Shown here: positions 48,243-59,300 of the stretch, piece by piece | Layout: each line of letters begins with the position of its first letter | How positions within the stretch are numbered: position 1 is the stretch's first letter | Assembly (NCBI GenBank): GCA_023231475.1 | Contig: JALJEE010001281.1 | Location: 21,685-85,684 of the forward strand | Reading direction: 5' to 3' | DNA from: Seison nebaliae | Taxonomy: Eukaryota; Rotifera; Pararotatoria; Seisonacea; Seisonidae | DNA length: 64,000 nucleotides | Translations under genes and position numbers: made by a program | The notes under the pieces: generated by a model | Told to the model about the DNA's origin: nothing | The model's database searches: none | What the model saw: the letters and a program-made list of their open reading frames with translations, nothing else

Positions 48243-49631
48243 ATGCGTGAAATCTTACATATGCAAGTGGGACAGGCTGGTAACCAGATTGGAGCGAAAT
48301 TCTGGGAAGTTATTTCAGATGAACATGGTATTGATCCGACTGGTACATACCATGGCGACAGTGATTTGCAATTGGAACGTATCAACGTCTATTTCAATGA
48401 AGCCGCTGGCGGCAAATATGTCCCGAGGGCTGTTTTGGTCGATTTAGAACCGGGTACTATGGATGCAGTACGAGCTGGCCCTTTCGGACAGATATTCCGT
48501 CCCGATAATTTTGTATTTGGACAAGCAGGAGCTGGCAACAATTGGGCGAAAGGTCATTACACGGAAGGTGCTGAAATTGTCGATTCAGTTTTGGATGTTG
48601 CACGAAAAGAAGCAGAAGGATGTGATTGTTTGCAAGGCTTTCAATTGACACATTCATTGGGTGGAGGATCAGGATCTGGTTTGGGAACTTTACTTATCTC
48701 GAAAATTCGAGAAGAATATCCTGATCGAATGATGTGCACTTATTCGATTGTACCATCACCAAAGGTATCAGATGTAGTCGTCGAACCGTATAACGCTACA
48801 TTATCCGTCCATCAATTGGTAGAGAATTCTGACGAAACGTTCTGCATCGACAATGAAGCATTGTACGATATCTGTTTCCGAACATTAAAACTCGTCACAC
48901 CAACATATGGTGATTTGAATCATTTAATTTCCGCTGCCATTTCCGGTGTCACTACATGTCTCCGATTCCCTGGTCAATTGAATTCGGACTTGAGGAAACT
49001 GGCTGTCAACATGGTTCCATTCCCTCGTTTGCATTTCTTTATTCCCGGATTTGCTCCATTAACGAGCCGTGGTAGCCAACAATATCGTGCGCTAACCGTA
49101 CCAGAATTAGTACAACAAATGTTCGATGCCAAAAATATGATGGCTGCCTGCGATCCACGTCATGGACGTTATCTCACTGTTGCTTGCATTTTCCGAGGTC
49201 GTATGAGTATGAAAGAAGTGGACGAACAAATGTTGAACATTCAAAATCGTAACAGTTCATACTTTGTCGAATGGATCCCTAACAATGTCAAGAGTGCCGT
49301 TTGTGATATTCCACCGCGCGGCTTGAAAATGTCTTCTACCTTTGTAGGTTAACAGGAAATCATTTCGAATTTAATCTTCATTCTCTCTTCAGGTAATACC
49401 ACCAGCATCCAAGAATTATTCAAGCGAGTAGGCGAACAATTTACCGCTATGTTCCGCCGTAAGGCTTTCCTCCACTGGTACACCGGTGAGGGTATGGACG
49501 AAATGGAGTTCACTGAGGCCGAATCGAACATGAATGATCTCGTATCCGAATACCAACAATATCAAGAGGCAGGCTTAGATGAAGAAGCAGAGAACGAGGA
49601 GGAAGAAGAAGGTGTCGAACAAGATGGTTAG
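48243..49631 (+). CDS. Beta-tubulin, divergent isotype
   Basis: Exons 48243-49347 and 49393-49631, 447 residues. It starts MREI, the tetrapeptide used for tubulin mRNA autoregulation, and aligns without gaps to beta-tubulins. The GTP-binding loop is GGGSGSG (Ser instead of Thr at 143), and the acidic tail ends [11 protein letters not shown]. Beta-tubulin is the GTP-hydrolysing half of the microtubule dimer. Unusual residues are Ala12 (normally Cys in GQCGNQ), Tyr167 (normally Phe) and Val9; Glu198 and Phe200 are standard. Several core substitutions suggest a specialised isotype rather than the major one. The only intron (45 nt, GTTAAC) lies late. AATAAA at 49667 follows the stop by 36 nt. Confidence 0.97.
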
Positions 49632-49666
49632 ATTATATATACCGGTAGAACGGTAGGAAAAATTTT

Positions 49667-49672
49667 AATAAA
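49667..49672 (+). terminator. Poly(A) signal of beta-tubulin
   Basis: AATAAA 36 nt after the stop, in an AT-rich 3' UTR. Confidence 0.6.
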
Positions 49673-49983
49673 CAATTAAAATTTAAAAAAAAGAAAAATT
49701 CTAAAACTATTTCAAAATGATCTCATTTTATCGATTGTCCCATTACAGTCGTTATTAAACTTTAAAAAGAAAATTTTAAAATTTTCGAATAAAATTTCGC
49801 TTTAACTTAAAAACTCAAAATTTTATCTTCCATACAAAATTAGTTTACATTCTCTTCATAACTGTTTGCATTGCTAAGTAGAAGTAATGAGAAAATAATC
49901 ATCTGGTGAACTGGAGAAGAAATATTTTGTTCTGAATACTCGAAAGAATTTATTTATTCTCATTTTGTTTTTATTGGGAAATA

Positions 49984-51141
49984 ATGATTTCTTTAATATT
50001 TCATTTCTTATTTTTATATCTAATCAATAGCATTAGCTCCGAATCTCGCTTCGTCAACTTTAAGGGTTTTATATGTGACACGGCTGGAATGACTTTAGAA
50101 TTTGAATATGATGACCATTTCTATCTGGAAGTATTGGATGTGGATGACAAAAATTGTTTTAAACAACGTAATGGTACTGACAAAACGATTTTTGTAGACA
50201 TTCCACAAAAATGTCTCAAAAAAGATTCTGACAGGTGATCCATTTTCGGTCGTTATTTACTTATTCTTTCTCTTCTTCACTAGTCAGACCTGCTGGATAT
50301 GCTTCCATTCTCGTTTCAGTAGCCGATGTTCTCGTTTATGAAAATGTGTTGTCATACTTTGATCTCGTTTGTGAACTAGCTGAAACGGTGGATAAGCCCA
50401 ACTCGTTCAAAGTCAAGTTTGCACAATTTTGATAGAAACTAAGAACTGTTGATGATTATTTGAAGAATGTTTAAAGAGAATCCTCATTTCGTCCGTTTAG
50501 TAACCGTGGCGGAAAATGTTGAAGACTCACTTTCCATGATCTTTACTCCTATTTCATCAGATAAAAACAGCGCGTCCTCTTGTCTCATAGAGAACGAGTC
50601 TTATATTTTTTCCTTAACTTTAAATTCGAACCGTTAAATTTCTTTTCATTCTTTCACTCCTCTAACAACTATAAAGAATATAATCATTTCAAAATCGAAT
50701 CGATGAGATATTTTATGAATAAGCCACCGAATGCAGAAGCAATTATCTTCGAGAACAGGTTTCTTTTTTAAATTCTCCTCTTAAATTAAAAGTGTCTTTA
50801 ATTCATCCAGTTGTCCAAAATGGTCCTACCAATTCGGCGATTGGACAATCGACCAAAAATTTGAATATAAAACTACTTTCTCTCCCATCGACTTGCCCAA
50901 TCTCCATATTGAGATTGTCGTCAACGTTTGTAAATTGGCAACTGATCCTTATTGTCATATTCCGGTTGAATTCTTTTATTTCTATTCATTTGTTTCACGA
51001 AATTATTTTTTTTAGAATAATTGTAAATCAATTCGACGAGATAATGATAACTCGTTGACGGTTGAGATAACAGACAACGCTACAGAAGATCATAAACAAC
51101 TGAAATTGACTAAACCTCAGATAATATGCGATTCAAAATAA
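49984..51141 (+). CDS. Secreted protein with ZP (zona pellucida)-like architecture
   Basis: Six exons (49984-50234, 50288-50416, 50466-50632, 50677-50758, 50811-50964, 51016-51141) give about 302 residues. Residues 1-20 are a signal peptide. The N-terminal half (FICDTAGMTLEFEYDDHFY ... NGTDKTIFVDIPQKC ... YFDLVCEL) resembles a ZP-N module. The C-terminal half (DLPNLHIEIVVNVCK ... DPYCHIPNNCKS) resembles ZP-C cysteine spacing. Several N-glycosylation sequons are present. No furin site or membrane anchor is seen, unlike typical cuticular ZP proteins. ZP proteins polymerise in extracellular matrices and cuticle. Four introns are of GTT type and the first is GTG. The second intron has two possible donors (50412 and 50417). 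The gene structure is firmer than the ZP call. Confidence 0.6.
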
Positions 51142-51142
51142 A
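51137..51142 (+). terminator. AATAAA overlapping the stop codon of the ZP-like gene
   Basis: The TAA stop lies inside an AATAAA hexamer, so the 3' UTR may be extremely short. Confidence 0.5.
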
Positions 51143-51436
51143 ATTTATTTCGGAATAAATTATACTGATGAGTTCAATTAAATACTTCTTACCTCATCTA
51201 TGTGATAATCAAAGGCTTCTGTTGACGATGAAGAAGAATATGAAGAGAATTTAGTAGAGTAGAATAGAGGAGGAAATACGGAAATCTCCCCATGTTCGAT
51301 AATTGTTAGAGTAAAAAACAAGGATTATAAAATTTCCTCTTTTTCATGAAAAGGTTAATAATAATAATAAATGACTGAACGATAAAAAATGGTGTAAATT
51401 AATTGAATTGATTTACTTTTGATCACGATTATCGAC
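51142..51436. other. Convergent spacer between ZP-like gene and ARL8
   Basis: About 295 bp separate the two stop codons. Only AT-rich sequence is seen. Confidence 0.6.
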
Positions 51437-52459
51437 TTACGCTTTCTTAGAATGTTTCAACAGCCATTGTAATGTGATATCTTCAAATGAAATTAAAATA
51501 ATCATGATGTTAAAAATAAAATAAAAGTTCAATCAACCTAAATTTTTGTTCTCACGACAGGAAATCGAATAACAACAAAGTTCCCGAGTAGCGTTTTGTC
51601 CGTTCAATTGCCTAGAATAAAATTCATAAAATTTAATAGAAAAAAAATAATAAAATTTTCAGCTGAAATAATTTTAAAAATTTGATATAAAAAAAATTAA
51701 TAAAATTTCATGAAAAGAAATTTACAAAATTTGATGAGAAAAAATTAATAAAATTTCATGAAAAGAAATTTACGAAATTTGATGAGAACAAATTAATAAA
51801 ATTTCATGAAAAGAAATTTACAAAATTTGATAGGAAAAATAAAAATGGTTTAAATTTGACAGAAAATAAAAGACTAACAATGCATTAATTAGATCATCAG
51901 AATTCATTGCATTTGGTAAATCGTTCTTGTTCCCTAGAATCAATACGGGAATGCCATCGAGTTGTGGCTTGTCTAACAAATTATGAAGTTCTGTTCGTGT
52001 CGGTTCAATTTTATCAGAATCAGCTGCATCGACCATATATCTATGAGAGGAAGTGGATGAATAAAAAGAGAATAGATGAAAAACATTATTGCATTTACTC
52101 CACGACAATATCGTTCCCACATGCTACGGAATCGAGCCTGTCCCCCGATATCCCACAACTGAGAGAGTAAAGTGTTTAAAAATTTTAATAAATAGAAATT
52201 GATCAAACTTTAATAGACATATTTCCTTTCGTTATCTTCTTCATGTTGAATCCAACGGTGGGAATCATATTCTCGTTGAATTGTCCATTCTGGAGAATGA
52301 GAGAATTGAAAGAGAAACGACAAATGTGAAATGAACGGCGATGACATTGACGAATGTGGTTTTGCCCGAATTCTGCAGACCGACCAACGTCAATTCCATC
52401 TCCTCCTTCCAGAAGAGACTCTTCAACCAATCCAGAAACTTCGATAGGAATGTTATCAT
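51437..52459 (-). CDS. Arl8: ADP-ribosylation factor-like GTPase 8
   Basis: Six exons (52337-52459, 52209-52289, 52085-52158, 51879-52040, 51538-51611, 51437-51480) give 185 residues, versus 186 for human ARL8B. The N-terminal amphipathic helix [20 protein letters not shown] replaces the myristoylation site of other ARFs, as in all ARL8s. GTPase motifs are GLQNSGKT (P-loop; Asn replaces the Tyr of human ARL8), WDIGGQ, GNKNDL and [12 protein letters not shown]8 sits on lysosomes and synaptic vesicle precursors and recruits kinesin-1 or kinesin-3. All introns begin GTT; the fourth, 267 nt, carries a 48-bp tandem repeat. Confidence 0.97.
51681..51840. repeat. About 3.3 copies of a 48-bp AT-rich tandem repeat in an ARL8 intron
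   Basis: Units start with TTTGATGAGAA and contain AATTTCATGAAAAG. They occur about every 48 bp with few mismatches. The repeat accounts for most of the intron's extra length over neighbouring introns. Confidence 0.85.
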
Positions 52460-53298
52460 TGTAAAGATAAATATAATAGATAAATCTAAAGAGGAAATTG
52501 AGAGGGAAATTATGAAGATACATGGGCTATCATGTGATGAGAGAAGAATGACAAATTCGAAATTTTTCTTTTGTCCCTATAACCAGTTATCGACTTTGTC
52601 TCCAATATATTAAACGAAATTTATTTTGTTGAAAACATAAAAATTATGAGTAAGATGATCATTTGGAAAAGATCTGATATGTTTCACACTTAATCCATTC
52701 AAAAAATTAAGCCGAATATCACACGAAATTAAAGGAAGGAGTAATTGTTTTCTCTCTTATTTTTTTCTCATTTTTTCTCATTTTACCCTCATTTTTTTTG
52801 ACAACGAACTTTGCTTCTAATACAATTGCTAATTTAAGTTTTTCTTTCTCACTATATATAATGAACGCTCATTTTTAATACTTTTTTCTCATGTCTTGTT
52901 CTAATTATTTCTCTAATTTCTCATGTTCTAATTTCTAATGAGTCATATAATGAATTGAATGTAGCATAAAAATTACGTTTCATATTAATGTTATGGTTGA
53001 TGGTTTAAAGGCAACGACATTATTATTTGGCAATGCTTATTCGATATTGGTAAAAATAACTGGGTATTATTTGAATTGTAAATGGAATTTTCGAGTTTTG
53101 TAACTTATCAATTGAGAGGAACGATGAAATTGATAGATGTGAGTTAGATAAAACGAATAAAACTTTTAATGTTTTATAACGAGAAAACGAAAGAAATTCT
53201 TTTAAATATTTCGAAAATAAAATAATAAACAAAAGTATGAATTAAAGTATCAGTAATTGTTGTAGAAAGGACGAAGATTTATAAGGGAAAGATAAAAG
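52460..53298. other. Spacer between ARL8 start and GALNT10-like 3' end
   Basis: Promoter side of ARL8 and downstream region of the transferase, both on the minus strand. AT-rich; no gene seen. Confidence 0.5.
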
Positions 53299-55431
53299 TT
53301 ATAAGTGATGGCTAGGAAACCACTTCTGTTTATCAGATGATATGTCGCAACTCTTCACTCGAACTGTTCCGATCGAATCGCCTTCGAAACATTTTGCAAT
53401 CGACATTTGTTTGATTGTATTCGTAATGTTACTGTATTGTACGAATTGGTTTCCTTTCATTCCATGACAAGAAAATAATTTAATTGGAGATCCTTCCTTT
53501 TCAATAATCACAACTTAATTCATTTTCGAGTGTAAATATTTAATAACTTCGCTGAATGGAGTATCGGCACATACATCGTGATGTTTTCTTTTCATGTCTT
53601 GCTTCCAAGTGAATTCCCATCTTTCTCCTTTTAGGCAATCATCCAGAACTAAAATGGAATTTCTTTAAAAAAAATGTGAGAACTCCAAAAACAATTTCAC
53701 CAACTTTCCAGTAATACAAAGTGATTTATTCACTTTCCATTGTACGAATCCGGAAGCATATGGCAATTTTGGGATTTTCGGATAATACGATTCCAAATCG
53801 TAGAGAACATTCTTCATATACCAATCGAACGATTTACATTCTAATTGCGTCCTAATTATTTTCATCTTCTCAATATTTTTTCCAACATCTTCATGTCTAT
53901 TTAATAATTAATAATGATAATAATAATAATCCATTATATAATAATTAATAGAATTAAAATTATAACTTGAGATATGGTAGTCGTTTATAAACATATTCCT
54001 TATACTCATCCATCCACACTTCCACTACTCTTTTCAAATTGCGACCAAGACTAAATTGTCCACCAGAAGTATGTCCACCATAAATCCGATAAATGTGACC
54101 GATTCTCGAACAAGGAACATCAACCATTCGACCACCACATTGCCAGATCTGCCGAAAGAATTGGAAAAGGATCGTCTGAAAATGATGAAAACCTTAAAAG
54201 AAATTTCATATTGTTCACCTCCCCACACTTTCAATTCTTCGTCATAACCACCGAGTTCCCAGAACCACCGTTTAGTGATGGCGAATAAACCACCCGCCAT
54301 TACCGGTGATTCGAATGGAACTGAATGAACATATCCCACTCCGTATTTAGTAGGTAGTCGTTTGTAATCCATATTCCAATCGAACGCACCTCTCGCACCT
54401 TGATCTTGTTCACGGAAAGCAAATGTCTTCCCATCGATAATATCGATGAAGGGACAAGCAACCATCTTATAATTTTTAGCGATTTCATCTGATAATTTTC
54501 TTAAGCTTTTCACAAATGAAAGAGAATGGGAAACGGAGTAATGGTGGTAGATAGTTATGTTGACATTCGATATGAGAATCGAGAAATAGAAGAACTTCAC
54601 CTAAAAGAGAAAATTTGAATGAAGAAGTTCGAAGGAATTGTGAACTTTTGGCAACTCGAGCGCCAGCCATTCTCGCTTTCATCAATCCATTTTGTTCCGA
54701 TAATAATTCAAATTTAACTTCAATCTTATCAGTAGAATTCTGAATGGACATTGCATATTGATGTAATTCATCGAACTTAATTCCTTCATATCGTCACTAG
54801 TTAATGGCAGGAAGTCAAATTGAATGAAAACTTGGTTTACTATTATCATCAACAATGATAATTTCTCTCAAATGTTCCGATGCTCGATTGATCAGAGACG
54901 TAACCGATCGATACAAAACTGATGATAATTCATTACGAACCGTAATAATAACTGAAGTATGAGGTAATGTTCTAAAGTATTTCGTTCTTAAACATCTTTA
55001 AACAAAAAAAAAAATTTTTTAATTAACCATTTTCAAATTAACTTCGGATGTCGTAAATCAGGAAGAGAACGATCATAAACTAAAGCGTCACTCACAATTC
55101 CTTCAAATCCATGATAATGTTTCAAGCTCTCATGTAACGGATTTGCTAATTGTTCATTGCTTAATAGAAATGGTTTGCCTTGCTCTCCATTCCCATGACG
55201 AAGACGATCTTTCTTCAATGATTCTAATCGATTATAATTCACCAAATCCTCCCATTTCTCTTGTTGATTTAATGAGGGAAGTAGCTTTCTCTCGTTGTCA
55301 TGGTAATCAGTTAATTTCAATTGAACAATCTTTTCCGGTCTCAATACGTCAATACTTATTTGTTTTAAAATCACAATAATGATAATGATGATGAGAATCC
55401 TCGTTAGTTTCTTATAAGTAAATCGTCGCAT
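53299..55431 (-). CDS. GALNT10: Polypeptide N-acetylgalactosaminyltransferase, GALNT10-like
   Basis: Nine exons (55043-55431, 54832-54995, 54646-54783, 54535-54600, 54193-54488, 53967-54148, 53705-53896, 53548-53662, 53299-53496) give 579 residues with consistent phases. It is a type II Golgi protein: short cytosolic basic N-terminus, Ile-rich membrane anchor (about 11-25) and stem. The GT-A domain shows SLPDLRHPKC, LPHTSVIITVRNE, FLDSH (the DxH metal motif), FESPVMAGGLFAI and WGGEQYEISFKIWQCGGRM, the last typical of GALNT10. A C-terminal ricin-type lectin domain contains LFSCHGMKGNQ. It starts mucin-type O-glycosylation by adding GalNAc to Ser/Thr. The introns are short (37-70 nt) and all are GTT type. 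GALNT10 versus a close paralogue is not certain. Confidence 0.93.
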
Positions 55432-56325
55432 CTTCTATTCTTTCGAGTGTTGTGAGAAATTCAATTAAATTTACCTTTCTTTCACTCCATTCTTTCTCAT
55501 CTCATCATTCCATTGTCACATCTGTTCTTCATTCGATATTCACACTATGCACACTTTTTAAACAATGAAAAATAATTATCAAATTTATTATGAATTATCT
55601 CTCTCTACTACACTCACTGCACAACATCTACAATATTGAATCAATCATCACGAATCTGAAAAAGAAGCAACTGGGAAGAAACTTCCTCCAAACATTTATC
55701 GTCTAAAGTACAACCAAATCTGTTTTAAAACTGTTACGAAACTATTAAATTAAATTTTCAAAGAAATATATTCGATATGTTTCGTTAGGACAAAAATGTT
55801 TGAATGACTTGGGAATTTCTTCTTACAATCATAAGAATGAGAAAAAAAATCAATAGAATTATGAGAAGAAGTTGTAGAAGGAGAAATTGATTTGTAATTA
55901 GAGAAAATAATATCGAGTTAGATAATGTTAGTTTGTTTGAGTTGTTGATAATTGAAGATAAATAAGTGGACAATAAGCATATCAGATAAACGACAGGAAG
56001 TGTAGAATTAAAAAAGAAATTTGAATTTTTTTGAAGTTTCACGTGAAATTCAATTCAGAGCTTATCGGACAATTGCAATCAATTTTCTATGCTCCTTTCA
56101 GAATCTTTACATCACACTTACTATTCTCATTATTCAATTCAATTTAAGAGTTTCTATGAAAGAACTTTTAGTTCAGAAATAACTATCATATTTCTTGGAT
56201 TATCTCCATCTAAAAACTATGAAAATTTCTTAATAATCTTTTGAAACTTTTGATGTATCTCAAAATATCTTATAACAAACTTTTAAAATTTTTATTTTTA
56301 TAGATCGAGTGATAGTTATCGAAAT
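55432..56325. other. Divergent promoter region of GALNT10-like and LRPPRC
   Basis: The two genes start 895 bp apart in opposite directions. A leucine-rich minus frame at 55785-56042 lacks an ATG and is not considered a gene. Confidence 0.55.
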
Positions 56326-59300
56326 ATGTCTTTATTTCGATTAAGTAATTTAAGGAGTTTGAATCGATTCTCTTTCTTTTCATTTCAACGACAAGATCGT
56401 TCATATCATTTGTCATCGGTAAGAAGGAATGAATTGATGGAAGAATCGAAAGAGAAAAAAATATTCAAATCATCAGTTTCGTTGACGGATATTTATCAGA
56501 CAATATCTGATTGGCATCAGAAGAAAGGTCGAATTCCGATTCATTGTGTGAAGAATTTGAGAGAGGATTCCCATGACATAACAGAATTAACACATTTTGA
56601 ATTGATGAATTTATTGAGATCGACTGGTCATGAAATGAGTACGATTTCGAATGAGGAACGTTTAATTCTCTTAAATGATTTATGGAAGAGAATTGTCGAT
56701 TCGAAAATTCCGTTAACGATCAATTACATAAATTCTTATTTGAATTCAAGAATGAAATTGAACGATACTGAAATGGAATTAAATGGAATTCTGAAAATGA
56801 TTCAGGAAATGGAAACAGAACCGAATAAAGTGACGTATCAATTGTTGTTGGAGAATTGTGGGAAGAGTGCGAATATTGGCGATGCTCAGAAAATTCTGCA
56901 ATTGATGAAAACTTCAAATTTTGCAATAAATGAAAAAACTTTCGCTGCATTGTTAGTGGCACATATTCGTTCCAACAATTTATCAGCATCGAAAGATATT
57001 CTCAATATTTTGAGAGATAGAAATATCGAATTGAGTGATGAAACACGATTGGAAATGGTGATGGCACATTCGAATGTGTTGAAGAATAGTGAAAAGTTCT
57101 CGTTGAATTCGAATGAGATGGATGAACATTCGGACAATTTAGTAAAGTTGTGGAAAGAGTTCGCATCGAATAAATTGGTGGATATTGCTCCAATTCAAAA
57201 GAATATTGAATCATTGAAAGATATAGAAATGACACAATTCCTACCACTCAGATATGGAATCGATTTATTACGTGATGGAAATGTGATGGTGAGTAACGAG
57301 AGTGGAGAAACGGTGAAATCGATAAAAATCGTTTATGACGATCTGATGGAAAAGATGAAGGAGACGATTGGACTACTCAATCTCGGATTGATGAGTCGTC
57401 GAGAACGATCGATGAATGAAACGAGAAGAATGAATGATAATATTCCTGAACGATTATTAAATCAATTGGGAGGATTGAGAGATGTATATAATGCCGCAGT
57501 TTCATTCTCAGCAAATGGTCAATATGAAATTGCAACGAAATTATTAGGAATGCATTTAAATGAGAATTTAGATAATCAATTATCATTCATTTATCCATAT
57601 CGACATTCATGTACTCATCAATTCATCCGATTATCATTATTTGGTGAATTGGAAGATTGGAAGTATTTGAATGAACAAGAACAAATCGAACGATTAAATT
57701 TGGCAAATGAAAATTTCGGGGAATTAATCGATCTGATGGTTTTCAATGAAATTGTCTCGAGAAACCGATCGACATATCTCGACAATTTATTAGGAATTGT
57801 TTATTCCACCACCGCCTTCCGTTACCAGAAGAGAAGTGACGAATATAAAACGACGGTGACGAAATTGACGACGAATATTCTTCAGGAATTAATTCAAGAC
57901 AATTCCGCTTCCAATTTCCTCTATTTCGCACCGTTACTCAAACGACATATGGGAAATGAGGAATCTCTCGTTAATTTATATCAGAAAGCTGATAAGACGA
58001 ATGCATATCCGTCATCTAGTGAATTGAACATGTTACATTTTACAAACCGTCACAAAACCGTCGATGATATGAAACTGAACAATGAAGAATGTAAGAATTG
58101 GATGAATAAATCGAATGTTCCAAAACGCATTCGAAATGTATTTCCCGTCGCCTTAATCGAGAACAATTTCGATATTCTCAATAGTTGTCAGGAAGATGTG
58201 AAAGTGGAAATGTTTCAGGAATTGAACAAATCTTTCGATCAATTCTCGAAACTTTCAGGTGAATTTTCGACTTTCTCTTATCGTCAATTCTACGAATTTA
58301 TCACTGATCAATTGGCAACAACTTTCCGACGTCTCGAACAATTTTCTGAAGAAGAGAAAAAGGAATTTCTTCAAAAATTTCTTCCTTTTTATATTGAACA
58401 GACAAAATCAATTCAGAATAATCTAATCAATTTCTCCAATTCATTATCGAAAGAGAGTGAGAATATTTCGAGATTTGAGAGTGGTCTCTTGAAGACTAAT
58501 TTACGAGACTGTTTCAATCTCCTCACCATCCATCATAGATCATTCGTCAATTTAGTGACGAGACTATCCGAAGAAAATGAACGAGATACATTGAAGAATT
58601 TATTAGATGGAATTTTCAAAGAGAATCCATTAATGATTGCTCTCAATAGTTATGAGGAGAATGTGAAAGGACAATTGATGGAAGAGAATTTGAGGAAATT
58701 GTTTGATCAAGAATATATTGATGAGTTAAAGAAATCAACTGATTTCTACGTTTATCAGAATACGAAGGAATTGATTATGACTGAAATGAATGATGATCGA
58801 CGAAAATTACTTAAAGAATTACATCGTGCACCAGTTACTACACCAATGAAGGAATTGGAAGATGGTTTAGAAGAGATGAAATTGGCATCATTGCCACGTA
58901 TCAATTTACAATTACGTCTCTTCCGTCAATATATGCAATCATCACAATTTGTGAAAGCGATGGAATTATATGACGAATTAAAATCAATGAAAGTTCATCA
59001 ATCTGATAATATCGATGAGAATTATTTGAATATTGTCGAGAAAGCGGTTCCAGTATATTTATTGAAATTAATTACGTTGCCTGATATCGTCCTAAATTCC
59101 AATATGGTATCATTCCCTAAAGAATTGACGAATGAGAATGATCGAAAAGAATTAATGAACAAATTGAGAAATCGTATCACCGATCCTAAAAGTCAATTAC
59201 TCCAACATTGGCAATTGAGAGATATTCTTAATTATTACACAACCTCATTCAACCTCACCAGTACGATGGTGGAAGAGCAAGAAGAAGAAATTGGGAGTTT

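Noticed and set aside
55785-56042. Minus-strand Leu/Ile-rich 85-codon frame resembling a two-TM protein
   Set aside because: No ATG start (GTG), and the composition is explained by AT-rich sequence in the promoter gap.
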